A stretch of DNA of 25,167 nucleotides, taken from NCBI GenBank assembly GCA_029259935.1, contig JAJDEH010000435.1:1-25167 (forward strand), read 5' to 3'. Source of the DNA: Planctomycetota bacterium (lineage in GTDB: Bacteria; Planctomycetota; Planctomycetia; Pirellulales; Pirellulaceae). Each line of letters begins with the position of its first letter. Positions within the stretch are counted from its first letter, which is position 1. This document shows, in pieces, positions 1 to 7,304 of this stretch. The notes under the pieces are model-generated. The model was not told where the DNA came from. It was given only the letters and a program-made list of their open reading frames with translations, and made no database searches. The position numbers and the translations under genes were made by a program.

Positions 1-132
1 CGAAACGCCCACACCCGTTACGTTCAATCCCTATCACCGGGCAACCACTAACTGGAGAGCCGTGTGCGGGAGAACCGCATGCACGGTTCGGAGGGAGGGG
101 AGTCCGGCTCAACCGGACTTCCCTACCCCTAT
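1..132 (+). mobile_element. 3' end of a group II intron (domains V and VI), truncated by window start
   Basis: Bases 57-89 fold as a group II intron domain V. The lower stem GAGCCGTG pairs with CACGGTTC, and the upper stem TGCGG pairs with CCGCA around a GAGAA-like loop. Domain VI follows at about 91-132, with the inner stem GTCCGG/CCGGAC. A candidate bulged branch-point A sits at 125, eight bases before the proposed 3' splice site after CCCCTAT (132). The intron body and any maturase/reverse transcriptase ORF lie to the left, outside the window. The fold was read by eye. The family is clear from the domain V pattern, but the exact 3' boundary is inferred. Confidence 0.8.
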
Positions 133-190
133 CCGCGACCATAGTTCGATTGCACTCCGTCGGAAACTCTGTTAGGGCACGATAAGAGAA

Positions 191-213
191 GTTGCAAAGC
201 GTTTAGTTGCAAC
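191..213. repeat. Inverted repeat beside the tRNA fragment
   Basis: GTTGCAA and TTGCAAC flank a 9-bp centre, giving a 7-bp stem; the arm GTTGCAAC is itself self-complementary. It lies about 25 bp beyond the broken anticodon loop. It could be a recombinase arm site or a simple hairpin. Function is not supported beyond its position. Confidence 0.3.
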
Positions 214-236
214 GATTTGTAAAATGCGGTTTTGTC

Positions 237-275
237 TTATGAGTCCCCTGCTCTAACCAACTGAGCTACGGGCTT
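237..275 (-). pseudogene. 5' half of a tRNA with CAU anticodon (tRNA-Met or tRNA-Ile2), broken at the anticodon loop
   Basis: On the minus strand the sequence reads as a tRNA 5' half. The 5' acceptor strand AAGCCCG is followed by TA, the D stem GCTC/GAGC with loop AGTTGGTTA, the anticodon stem GGGGA and the loop CTCATAA (anticodon CAT at 241-239). The 3' partner of the anticodon stem (TCCCC), the T arm and the 3' acceptor strand are all missing; the sequence diverges to GACAAAACC right after the loop. No matching 3' half was found in the window. Anticodon loops are common crossover sites for tyrosine recombinases, and a recombinase remnant lies 8 bp away. An intron inserted in the anticodon loop is a less likely alternative. 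Confidence 0.7.
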
Positions 276-283
276 AGCGTGAT

Positions 284-418
284 TCATTCCAAGGGTTCGG
301 CGATCTTCGTTAGTCGATCATCGCTGATGGCGTCACGATACCGGGCCGCCATCGAGCGGTGCACGTGGCCCAAGATGTGATTCAGGGCGACATGATCCAG
401 CGACTCCTCGCCGATACT
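284..418 (-). pseudogene. C-terminal remnant of a tyrosine recombinase (phage-type integrase)
   Basis: The minus-strand frame ending with TGA at 286-284 encodes about 44 residues, including LNHILGHVHRSMAARYRDAI and then SDDRLTKIAE. This matches the end of the tyrosine recombinase catalytic domain: the LGH motif (usual second-box His), then a short spacer and the catalytic Tyr context (here SMAARYR), followed by the SDxRL tail typical of integrases in planctomycetes and other bacteria. The first-box Arg, the active-site Lys and the whole N-terminal half are missing. The frame stays open a little further upstream without recognisable homology. The stop lies 8 bp from the 5' end of the tRNA fragment on the same strand. 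It is a remnant, not a working gene. The family call rests on motif recognition only. Confidence 0.65.
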
Positions 419-548
419 CGACCGAGCAGGGTCCGACTGAATTGTGTAGAATGAGGGAATGAACTGAGATTCGGAGCGTTGGGCCGCTTTCGAGACACGG
501 TTTCCTCGTGGGGCGGAGCAGGCGGATGCCTGAACTCCATCGAAGAGG

Positions 549-590
549 GCCCCCCTCTAACTCCCCCTTGGCAAGGGGGAGAACCGGAGG
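549..590. repeat. GC-rich palindromic intergenic repeat
   Basis: A perfect 10-bp inverted repeat (CTCCCCCTTG at 561-570 and CAAGGGGGAG at 572-581) has a single central base and sits in a CCCCCTCTAA...AACCGGAGG context. I recognise this as a kind of short palindromic repeat scattered between genes in planctomycetes and other bacteria; copy number cannot be seen here. The rest of 421-884 shows no convincing gene. The overlapping short ORFs on both strands have no family features. Confidence 0.6.
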
Positions 591-884
591 GTCTTGCGAA
601 AGAAATCCGTATTCCCGCGGAAATAACGGTTGCCACTTTGCAATCGTTTTTTTCGTGCCGCGGACGCGGGATCACGGAGACGTCGCGCGTAACGCGTTTT
701 GACATCGACTTTTAGGAGAACGTCGTGATGGAACGACCCGAAGTTTTGGCTACGCTCGTATGTTACACTTTCGCGACTGCCCCGCTTTGAAGCACTCGAA
801 TGCAGGCGCGCCATGTTCGCGGAGCGAACAGCGACTTTCACCGATACAATGAACCAATCAAAGATACAACGGGAGACCGAAGTC

Positions 885-2495
885 ATGCATGTCCGCCCAC
901 GGTCGCTGTCCATATTCGTGTGCGTTGCGATTGTTATTTCCGGCTTGGGATGGGCGGTGCGCGCGGACGATCAGCCGCCGAATGTGCTGTTGATCATGGC
1001 GGACGATCTTGGATTTTCAGACTTGGGTTGCTACGGCGGAGAAATCGAAACGCCTCATCTGGACGGTTTGGCGGAAGGCGGTTTGCGATTTACTCAGTTC
1101 TATAACACGGCCCGCTGTTGGCCGACGCGCGCGGCCCTGCTCACCGGTTACTACGCTCAACAGGTGCAACGCGATTCGCTGCCCGGTTTGAAACGGGGAA
1201 ACCGACCGCCTTGGGCACCGCTGGTGACGAAGAGGCTGCGGCCCGTCGGCTATCGCTGTTATCATTCGGGTAAGTGGCATTTGGACGGAATGCCGATCGC
1301 GAACGGCTTCGATCGTAGTTACTACCTGCGCGATCAGGGACGGTTCTTCAATCCCAAGGTACATCACGAAGACGACAAGCGACTGCCGCCCGTGAAACCC
1401 GGCAGTGGCTTCTACGGCACGACCGCGATTGCCGACCATGCCATCCGCTGTCTCAAAGATCACGACAAGGAACATTCAGGCAAGCCGTTCTTTCACTACC
1501 TGGCCTTCACCGCGCCGCACTTCCCGCTGCATGCGTTGCCGGAAGATATTGCCCGCTACTCAGAGAAGTACCGTCAGGGTTGGGATGCGATTCGACAACG
1601 GCGGTGGCAGCGGATTCAAGAGATCGGTATTGCTGATGGAAAGCTGTCGGCCGTCGAACGCGAAGTGGGACCGCCTTACCATTTCCCCAAAGCCATGGAA
1701 ATATTGGGCGGCGGCGAAGTGAATCGGCCGCTCGCCTGGAATGACCTAACGGACGAACAACAAATGTTCCAAGCCGCGAAGATGGCAATCCATGCCGCGA
1801 TGATCGATCGCATGGATCGCGAAATCGGCCGGATACTCGATCAACTGCGGGCCATGGACGCGCTGGACAACACGTTGATCTTCTTTCTATCCGACAACGG
1901 GGCCAGCGCCGAAATCATGGTTCGTGACGACGGGCATGACCCAAGTGCCGCGCCTGGATCGGCGGCGACCTATTTGTGTCTCGGCCCCGGCTGGTCGACC
2001 AGTTGCAACACACCTTTCCGCCGTCACAAGACGTGGGTTCACGAAGGAGGCATTTCTACTCCGCTGATTGTGCATTGGCCGGCCAAGATCAAATCGCGTG
2101 GCGAACTGCGACGTAACGTGGGCCATGTGATCGACATCGTGCCCACGATACTGGAAGTGGCCGGCGGCCAGACGCCCGCGAAGACGTCCGATGGCAAATC
2201 CGTGCCTCCCGCGCCCGGCAAGAGTTTGGTTGCGGCCTTCAGCAAAGATAACACCTTCAGCAAAGATAATACCGTCGCTCGCGACGAGGTTTGGTGGGCG
2301 CACGAAGGTAATCGAGCGATTCGCGTCGGTGATTGGAAATTGGTTGCGGCCAAGGGCGATCCATGGGCTCTCTACGATCTCGGCAACGACCGCGCCGAGT
2401 CGAAGAATCTCGCGGCCAAATTTCCCGACAAGGTCCAACAGCTTGAAAAGAAGTGGAACGCGTTGGCGGACGGTTTTGTGGAGCAGTTGCAATGA
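885..2495 (+). CDS. Secreted sulfatase (arylsulfatase/alkaline phosphatase superfamily)
   Basis: Predicted type I sulfatase that hydrolyses sulfate esters, probably on polysaccharides, outside the cytoplasm. The ATG at 885 is preferred over the upstream ATGs at 813 and 849. It gives a normal signal peptide (MHVRPRSLSIFVCVAIVISG... ending near AVRA) and has GGGAGA upstream; the protein is then 536 aa. The metal-binding start NVLLIMADDLGFSDLGCYGG is followed by CWPTR at about residues 78-82, the C-x-P-x-R motif whose Cys becomes formylglycine. GKWHL and FLSDNGAS, metal and sulfate ligand motifs, come later. A maturase for formylglycine is needed but not present here. Near the C-terminus the residues FSKDNT occur twice in tandem (about 2239-2272), a recent-looking 18-bp duplication. 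Substrate cannot be predicted. It is followed by a lipoprotein gene 46 bp downstream on the same strand. Confidence 0.93.
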   Translation: MHVRPRSLSIFVCVAIVISGLGWAVRADDQPPNVLLIMADDLGFSDLGCYGGEIETPHLDGLAEGGLRFTQFYNTARCWPTRAALLTGYYAQQVQRDSLPGLKRGNRPPWAPLVTKRLRPVGYRCYHSGKWHLDGMPIANGFDRSYYLRDQGRFFNPKVHHEDDKRLPPVKPGSGFYGTTAIADHAIRCLKDHDKEHSGKPFFHYLAFTAPHFPLHALPEDIARYSEKYRQGWDAIRQRRWQRIQEIGIADGKLSAVEREVGPPYHFPKAMEILGGGEVNRPLAWNDLTDEQQMFQAAKMAIHAAMIDRMDREIGRILDQLRAMDALDNTLIFFLSDNGASAEIMVRDDGHDPSAAPGSAATYLCLGPGWSTSCNTPFRRHKTWVHEGGISTPLIVHWPAKIKSRGELRRNVGHVIDIVPTILEVAGGQTPAKTSDGKSVPPAPGKSLVAAFSKDNTFSKDNTVARDEVWWAHEGNRAIRVGDWKLVAAKGDPWALYDLGNDRAESKNLAAKFPDKVQQLEKKWNALADGFVEQLQ

Positions 2496-2541
2496 CGGCG
2501 AGGGCACGCAAATGAACCGCAAGGAGGAAAGATACACGACC

Positions 2542-3219
2542 ATGAGAAGAATGTTGCTGCTCGTTTCGTTCGTGTTGGCTGGCGGCTGTGGAGCGCCGAC
2601 CGCGGACGTGCCTGATCCATCGAAGCCTTCACCGTCCCGTGAAAAGCAAGAAGCTCCTTCGCCCGTTCCAAGAAAATCCGCGAACCTTGAAGTCGCTCAA
2701 GATGCTTTCAACGATGTCGGCCAGGCAATCGAAGTATTGAAATCTCCCGCCGATGATAAGGCGGCTTATAGCGCTTACACTTGGTTGGGGATGCAAGGCG
2801 AAACCGCGGTGCCGGCGTTGGTCGCGGGAATTCGCGAGGAGACGACCGGCGCGCAGACCAAGGTCTACATGTGTCGGGCGCTCGGCGGTGCTGGTCCGCC
2901 GTCCACGGATGCGCTGATCGCGATATTGCAAGACGACGCGCGACCCGTTCGCTTGGCGGCGATCAAGGAACTTGGTCGTTTGCGACCGACCAGCGACCAG
3001 ATCTTGACAACACTGATTAAGCTGATCGAGCATGAAGACGTTCAGATGCGCTATCATGCGATTGAGGCGCTATCCAAAATCGGTCCGCCCGCCAAAGCGA
3101 TGGCCTTCGACGTGTTAATGGCGACGCGGACCGACGACCGTCAGCCCGCGGCCATTCGAACGGCGGCGGGCGAAGCTCTGAAAGCGGTCGCCCCGCGCCG
3201 AACGTTCAATGATGGCTGA
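2542..3219 (+). CDS. HEAT-repeat lipoprotein
   Basis: A 226-aa protein with a lipoprotein signal (LLLVSFVLAGGC, with Cys as the lipidation site), a Pro/Ser/Lys-rich linker, and then HEAT-like alpha-helical repeats of the PBS-lyase type. Examples are DALIAILQDDARPVRLAAIK and LIKLIEHEDVQMRYHAIEAL. The frame is open further upstream, but this start is chosen because AAGGAGG lies at about 2521-2527 and the signal peptide begins directly after it. An in-frame ATG at 2512 is less likely. HEAT repeats usually act as protein-binding scaffolds, so the function is unknown. It is co-oriented with the sulfatase upstream and may be co-transcribed. It converges on the response regulator, with only 12 bp between stops and no room for a separate terminator. 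Confidence 0.85.
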   Translation: MRRMLLLVSFVLAGGCGAPTADVPDPSKPSPSREKQEAPSPVPRKSANLEVAQDAFNDVGQAIEVLKSPADDKAAYSAYTWLGMQGETAVPALVAGIREETTGAQTKVYMCRALGGAGPPSTDALIAILQDDARPVRLAAIKELGRLRPTSDQILTTLIKLIEHEDVQMRYHAIEALSKIGPPAKAMAFDVLMATRTDDRQPAAIRTAAGEALKAVAPRRTFNDG

Positions 3220-3231
3220 TACTCCGCCGCG

Positions 3232-4599
3232 TCAGCCCACGTCGTTCGTCAGCTTCTCGTCGTCGATGTTGTACTTTTCGACAAGCCGATAAAGCTTTCG
3301 CCGATCGATTCCCAGCACTCGGGCAGCCCGCGTTTTGTTACCCTGTTCGCGGCGAAGCACTTCCAAGACTTTACTGCGTTCGATGTCGGCCAACTCGTCG
3401 GAGTCGTGCGGCAAAATGGGTTCGCCGTTCATCTGTTGCTCGACAATTTCCGGTGGCAGGTCTTGGGCTCGAACGGTAATGCCGTCAGCCATGATTTTGG
3501 CCCGGTCGATTGCGTTGATCAATTGCCGGACGTTTCCCGGCCATGAATAGTTTTGCATCAAGTGCAAAGCCCGCGGTTCGATTTCCCAAGTCGACCCGAG
3601 GAAGTGAGCGACAAGCAGCGAGATATCGCCCGTTCGCTCGCGAATCGGCGGAAGTTCCAACGACATGACGTTGATGCGGTAATACAGATCCTCGCGAAAT
3701 CTGCCCTCTTTGACTTCGTCGGACAAGTTGCGATTGGTGGCGCACAGCAGCCGAACGTCAACGCGCCGCTCCTTGATCGAGCCCACTCGGCGAATGAGTC
3801 CGTCTTCCAGCACTCGAAGTAATTTCGCTTGTAGCGATCCTGGCATTTCGCCGATTTCGTCAATGAACAGAGTTCCTTTGTCGGCGACTTCAAACAGACC
3901 TGGCTTGGCCGCGACCGCTCCGGTGAAGGAGCCCTTTTCGTGCCCAAACAACTCGCTCTCCAAAAGTGGTTCCGGCAGTGCGGCGCAGTTGATGGTGACG
4001 AGCGGCTGTTCGGTACGGGGACTCGTGCGATGAAGCGCGCGAGCCACCAGTTCTTTTCCCGTCCCGCTTTCGCCCTGGATCAAGATCGCCTTGTCGCTGG
4101 GGCCGGCGCGATCGATCAAGCGAAATAGTTCCAACATGGTGGAGGACTGGCCGACCATTTCGTCATTTGGCTCGCCACGTTCCAGCAGCAACCGCAGTTG
4201 GCGATTCTCCTTCTTGAGCTGAAAACGCTCATGAGCTTTCTCGATTCGCGTCTCGAGATCCTTCAACGGGAAAGGTTTGGTCAGGTAGTCGAACGCGCCT
4301 AGCTTCATGGCCTCGACGGCCGATTCAATCGTGCCTTTGCCGGTGAGCAGAATCACTTGGCAATCGACATGATGTTCGTGAAACCGTTCCATCAATTGCA
4401 GGCCCGTGATGTCGGGCAGCATCATGTCCAGTAAGGCGACATGAAATTCGCGCCGCTGAACCAACTTCCAGGCGTCCTCGGCATTTGCCGCGGCCTGTAC
4501 GGAGAAACCGGAACGTTCGAACCTCGCTAGCAGCGTGGCGCGAAAGTCGTCGTCGTCGTCCACTACCAACAGGTCAACGTCTTGGGGGTTGGTCATCAT
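3232..4599 (-). CDS. NtrC-family sigma-54-dependent response regulator
   Basis: A 455-aa activator of sigma-54 RNA polymerase. The N-terminal receiver domain (about 8-120) has the acidic patch VVDDDDD, phosphoacceptor Asp58 (LLDMMLPD) and Lys108 (TKPF). The AAA+ domain (about 145-375) has Walker A GESGTGKE (176-183), the sigma-54 contact loop GSFTGA (223-228; consensus GAFTGA) and Walker B LFIDEIG. The C-terminal Fis-type helix-turn-helix is NKTRAARVLGIDRRKLYRLV. All three domains are complete. The start is ATG 4599, with ATG 4596 directly after it; AAGG lies upstream. No histidine kinase is encoded in the window, so its sensor is unknown. It is divergent from the stress-protein operon, which has a sigma-54 promoter, making that operon its most likely target. 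Confidence 0.95.
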   Translation of the reverse strand: MMTNPQDVDLLVVDDDDDFRATLLARFERSGFSVQAAANAEDAWKLVQRREFHVALLDMMLPDITGLQLMERFHEHHVDCQVILLTGKGTIESAVEAMKLGAFDYLTKPFPLKDLETRIEKAHERFQLKKENRQLRLLLERGEPNDEMVGQSSTMLELFRLIDRAGPSDKAILIQGESGTGKELVARALHRTSPRTEQPLVTINCAALPEPLLESELFGHEKGSFTGAVAAKPGLFEVADKGTLFIDEIGEMPGSLQAKLLRVLEDGLIRRVGSIKERRVDVRLLCATNRNLSDEVKEGRFREDLYYRINVMSLELPPIRERTGDISLLVAHFLGSTWEIEPRALHLMQNYSWPGNVRQLINAIDRAKIMADGITVRAQDLPPEIVEQQMNGEPILPHDSDELADIERSKVLEVLRREQGNKTRAARVLGIDRRKLYRLVEKYNIDDEKLTNDVG

Positions 4600-4695
4600 G
4601 TGCCTTTATCGTATTAAACGGCGCGCGAAATCGCGCTGGGCGCGCATATTCGCACGCCTGCCCTAAATGTACGGTCCACGACCGCAATCGTCACG

Positions 4696-4709
4696 CCCCG
4701 AAATTGGGG
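4696..4709. promoter_or_regulatory. Imperfect palindrome upstream of the sigma-54 promoter
   Basis: CCCCGAAATTGGGG has a 4-bp GC stem around an AT-rich centre. It starts 28 bp upstream of the -24 element. The same spacer also holds GCGCG-AAAT-CGCGC at 4623-4636, closer to the usual distance for an enhancer-binding protein. Either may be an activator site; only the symmetry is seen. Confidence 0.3.
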
Positions 4710-4722
4710 AATGCGTCAGGTT

Positions 4723-4738
4723 TGGCATCCCAATTGCA
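4723..4738 (+). promoter_or_regulatory. Sigma-54 (RpoN) promoter, -24/-12 elements
   Basis: TGGCATCCCAATTGCA matches the RpoN consensus TGGCAYR-N4-TTGCW, with invariant GG at 4724-4725 and GC at 4736-4737 in the exact spacing. Transcription would start near 4749, about 65 bases before the universal stress protein gene. The divergent neighbour encodes a sigma-54 activator, which supports the call. Confidence 0.85.
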
Positions 4739-4814
4739 GTTTGCTTGCTAACAGCGGGACGTTTCCGTCCCCCGGTCGCCGAGAATCGGGCCTTCTTGTT
4801 TTGGAGAAAGCGAT

Positions 4815-5258
4815 ATGAGCGCGAAGAGGATTTTGGTCCCCACGGACTTTTCTGACTTCAGCAAGGCGGCTCTGCAGCATGCGACGTCGCTGGCTCGCGA
4901 CACCGGTGCGACGCTGTTGATTGTACACGTCCATGAGCCCGTTGCAGTGACCGCGGACGTTGGTTATGGTGGCTTTCCCATCGATTTGAACGAAGCTGAA
5001 CGGATCAACGAGCTGAGTGAAGTCAAACCGGAGGACCCCGATATCCCGGTCGTGCGCCAGCTACTCACCGGAACACCGGCCGAAGAAATCATTCGCTATG
5101 CGGATCACCAAGGCGTGGAAATGATCGTGATGGCGACGCATGGACGCCGGGGGTTGGCGAGACTGTTGATGGGCAGCGTCGCGGAGTCGGTCGTGCGGCA
5201 GGCCAGATGTCCCGTGTTGACTGTCAAGCAACCGATGAGCGTGGCGGTGGAAAGCTGA
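4815..5258 (+). CDS. Universal stress protein (UspA family), ATP-binding type
   Basis: A single-domain 147-aa cytoplasmic stress protein of the UspA fold. The N-terminal strand KRILVPTDFSDFSKAAL is the family start, and the ATP-binding motif G-x2-G-x9-G-S/T is complete (GRRGLARLLMGS, Gly110, Gly113, Gly120, Ser121). It should therefore be the nucleotide-binding type. GGAGAAAGCGAT before the ATG is a good ribosome binding site. It is first in an operon with the CBS protein (27-bp gap) and lies behind a sigma-54 promoter. Such USP and CBS proteins are often induced in energy limitation or low oxygen; that role is inferred here from context. Confidence 0.95.
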   Translation: MSAKRILVPTDFSDFSKAALQHATSLARDTGATLLIVHVHEPVAVTADVGYGGFPIDLNEAERINELSEVKPEDPDIPVVRQLLTGTPAEEIIRYADHQGVEMIVMATHGRRGLARLLMGSVAESVVRQARCPVLTVKQPMSVAVES

Positions 5259-5285
5259 TCCGATGCGCTCAAAAGGAGTCCAGCG

Positions 5286-5822
5286 ATGAGCGAACCAATT
5301 ACGCGCCTGATGTCCTTGAAAGTCTCGGACGTAATGGCCAAAAGTGTCGTGGAAATTTCCGCGAATCAAACCATGGGCGAAGCGGCTGAAAAGTTGGCGG
5401 AACATGGCGTGTCGGCGGCTCCGGTCACTGACGAGCAAGGACGTTGCGTGGGAATTTTGAGTGCCACCGACTTCTTGAAAAGGGCCGGCGACCAATTCCA
5501 AGAAAACGAGCATTCTTTCACCGGCGAGTCGCATCAACTGACGGGCGGGTCTGGCAACGAACCGCTTTGTCTCGCGTCGGTGTCCGAAAACATGGTTTCC
5601 TGTCACATGAGCGGCGCGGTGCAATCCATCGCGCCGGATGTGTCGCTGCTGAAAGCGGCCCAAACGATGAACGCCGAACATGTTCACCGCCTGCCGGTAC
5701 TCGATAGCGACGCCCGAGTCATTGGCTTGATCAGCACCATGGACGTACTAGCCGCTCTGCTCAATTCGATTGACGAATCGGCGGGCGACTTCATCAAGCA
5801 AATGCGCAGCGGCGATTTCTAA
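5286..5822 (+). CDS. Two-CBS-domain protein
   Basis: A 178-aa stand-alone Bateman module. CBS domain 1 spans about 10-70 (LKVSDVMAK... VSAAPVTDEQGRCVGILSAT). CBS domain 2 spans about 100-165 (VSENMVSCHMSG... VHRLPVLDSDARVIGLISTM). CBS pairs bind adenine nucleotides or related ligands and sense cell energy status. No catalytic or channel domain is attached, so it probably acts on a partner protein. The ribosome binding site AAAGGAGT is 8-9 bases before the ATG. It is the second gene of the sigma-54-controlled operon after the universal stress protein. Confidence 0.93.
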   Translation: MSEPITRLMSLKVSDVMAKSVVEISANQTMGEAAEKLAEHGVSAAPVTDEQGRCVGILSATDFLKRAGDQFQENEHSFTGESHQLTGGSGNEPLCLASVSENMVSCHMSGAVQSIAPDVSLLKAAQTMNAEHVHRLPVLDSDARVIGLISTMDVLAALLNSIDESAGDFIKQMRSGDF

Positions 5823-5882
5823 AAGGAATCATCGGCACTATCACGTCGCGCCCTGGTCGAAATCTCGCTCGAAAGAGCCTCT

Positions 5883-6917
5883 TTAAACTTTCACGCTACG
5901 GCCGGTCGTGGCGGCGCGGTAGACGGCGAAGACGGTCTTTAAAGCTCGCAGGCTATCGGCACTGTTGATCGGTGGATCGGTCATCTCGGCACAAGCCTTC
6001 ACCGCCTGATGCACAAACGGCGAGTAGCCGCGTGGTTCCTTCGATCCCAGAAACGATTGCACTTTGCCCGCGTGTTCTCCTTGTGTGCTGTACCATTGAA
6101 TTGGCTCGTCGGTCATGTGCTTGATGTGCATCCAACCGCTTGAGCCCCAGATCTTGATGTGCGAATGGTAACCCTTGTCGAGATAAAACCCCGAGGTGAC
6201 CGTGCCCAGGTTGCCGCTTTCAAAACGAAGAGCGGCCGCCGCCGAATCTTCCACGTCGATTGGCTGGCCGCCGACATTGGCCGTGAATCCGGCAACCTCC
6301 GTAATGCTAGACCCGGTTATTTGCATCGCCAGATCGAGCCAGTGAATTCCCAACCATAGCAGATGGCCGCCGCCGGCGCGATCCTTGTGAGCGAACCACG
6401 TGTCGTGATAGCTCTTGCGCGTAAGGCGAGTCTGGTCGGCGATCAGATGCATCTCCAATCCATAGATCTTGCCGATCGTGCCCGTCGCGATCAGCCGTCG
6501 CGCCTCCATCATTTCCGGGTTGGTTCGATTGGCTAACGCCAACATGAGAAACCGATGCTTGCCATCCGCCTTGATAACGAGCGGCTGGAAATCGTCGGGA
6601 TCAACACACGCCGGCTTTTCCGCGAACACATGGCAATCGGCCTCTAGCGCGGCGTCAATCACGGGCGGAGCCAACCGAGCCTCCATCGTGATCAGCGCCA
6701 TGGCAGGCTTTTCCTTGGCGAGCATTTTCTTGTAGTCACGATACTCGCCGCTCAGCTTGTCACCCAGCACGCGACGCGCATCGTCTTTCCAACGTCCATC
6801 GGGATCAGCCAGCACCACTTCGCGACAGGCGTCCGATGCGGCGAGCGCCGTCAAATAGGCTCCGACGTGCGCACCGCCCGCGTGAGTTATTAAACCGACT
6901 TTGATGTTCTTAGGCAT
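5883..6917 (-). CDS. Gfo/Idh/MocA-family NAD(P)-dependent oxidoreductase
   Basis: A 344-aa cytoplasmic dehydrogenase of the glucose-fructose oxidoreductase/inositol dehydrogenase family. The N-terminal Rossmann strand is KVGLITHAGGAHVGAYLTAL, in which the usual GxGxxG is altered to HAGGAHVG. The EKP motif (VFAEKPAC, Lys101) is present; its Lys is usually catalytic. The C-terminal alpha/beta domain contains GGGHLLWLGIHWLDLAMQ, including a typical His-x3-Asp. There is no signal peptide, unlike many planctomycete members. Substrate is unknown, probably a sugar or cyclitol. It stands alone, converging on the CBS gene with a 60-bp gap that holds only a weak hairpin. The ribosome binding site is weak. 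Confidence 0.92.
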   Translation of the reverse strand: MPKNIKVGLITHAGGAHVGAYLTALAASDACREVVLADPDGRWKDDARRVLGDKLSGEYRDYKKMLAKEKPAMALITMEARLAPPVIDAALEADCHVFAEKPACVDPDDFQPLVIKADGKHRFLMLALANRTNPEMMEARRLIATGTIGKIYGLEMHLIADQTRLTRKSYHDTWFAHKDRAGGGHLLWLGIHWLDLAMQITGSSITEVAGFTANVGGQPIDVEDSAAAALRFESGNLGTVTSGFYLDKGYHSHIKIWGSSGWMHIKHMTDEPIQWYSTQGEHAGKVQSFLGSKEPRGYSPFVHQAVKACAEMTDPPINSADSLRALKTVFAVYRAATTGRSVKV

Positions 6918-7124
6918 TTCAATACTGAATCCGTCGTGTCTTTTCCAGTGAAGGGATCACGGAATCGTTCGCCTCGCTCACCCTGGGGCGCATGGCGAGG
7001 ATACCGACAAAAGTTGAGCGTTATTTGGAGATGTATTGTACACTGCCGGATGGACGCTCTGCTTCCCAGTTTCTTTCACCTGCATCCGACTTGGAATCGC
7101 GGACGCGTAACAGACACTTCGTAA

Positions 7125-7241
7125 GGATCGTTCGGGCAATTAGTGTCCCATTAGCCGGAATGCGTTAGCGTCCGGTTCTGAATACCGTGGCTAACGCCCA
7201 ACGGCTGATCAAAACGCGACACTTGTTTCGCGAACGATCCT
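7125..7241. mobile_element. MITE-like element 1 with terminal inverted repeats and TAA target duplication
   Basis: The left end GGATCGTTCG (7125-7134) is matched by the inverted right end CGAACGATCC (7232-7241), and similarity continues inward with imperfections (AGTGTC and GCGTTAGC blocks occur on both arms). Both ends are flanked by TAA (7122-7124 and 7242-7244), which looks like a target-site duplication. There is no ORF. Internal GCGTTAGC/GCTAACG blocks resemble REP-type repeats known in planctomycetes. The rest of 6918-7304 shows no gene. Confidence 0.65.
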
Positions 7242-7304
7242 AAGCTGCCTAGATTCTACCGAATAATATCAGAACATCCTTCCCCGTTACGGTAAGGGCT
7301 TCAG

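Noticed and set aside
725..790. Sigma-70 promoter upstream of the sulfatase
   Set aside because: Several -35-like and -10-like hexamers are visible but none has acceptable spacing.
813..884. N-terminal extension of the sulfatase from ATG 813 or 849
   Set aside because: The extension would put 12-24 polar residues before a typical signal peptide; ATG 885 has a better upstream site.
382..913. Overlapping ORFs of 64-118 codons on both strands in the left intergenic region
   Set aside because: They run through the palindromic repeat, have Arg/Pro/Ser-rich low-information translations, and show no ribosome binding site or family motif.
1887..2543. 218-codon ORF opposite the sulfatase
   Set aside because: It is an antisense frame over a clear sulfatase gene and has no domain features.
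5061..5687. 208-codon ORF opposite the USP-CBS genes
   Set aside because: It spans two well-supported genes on the other strand; its composition (His/Arg-rich) is that of a shadow frame.
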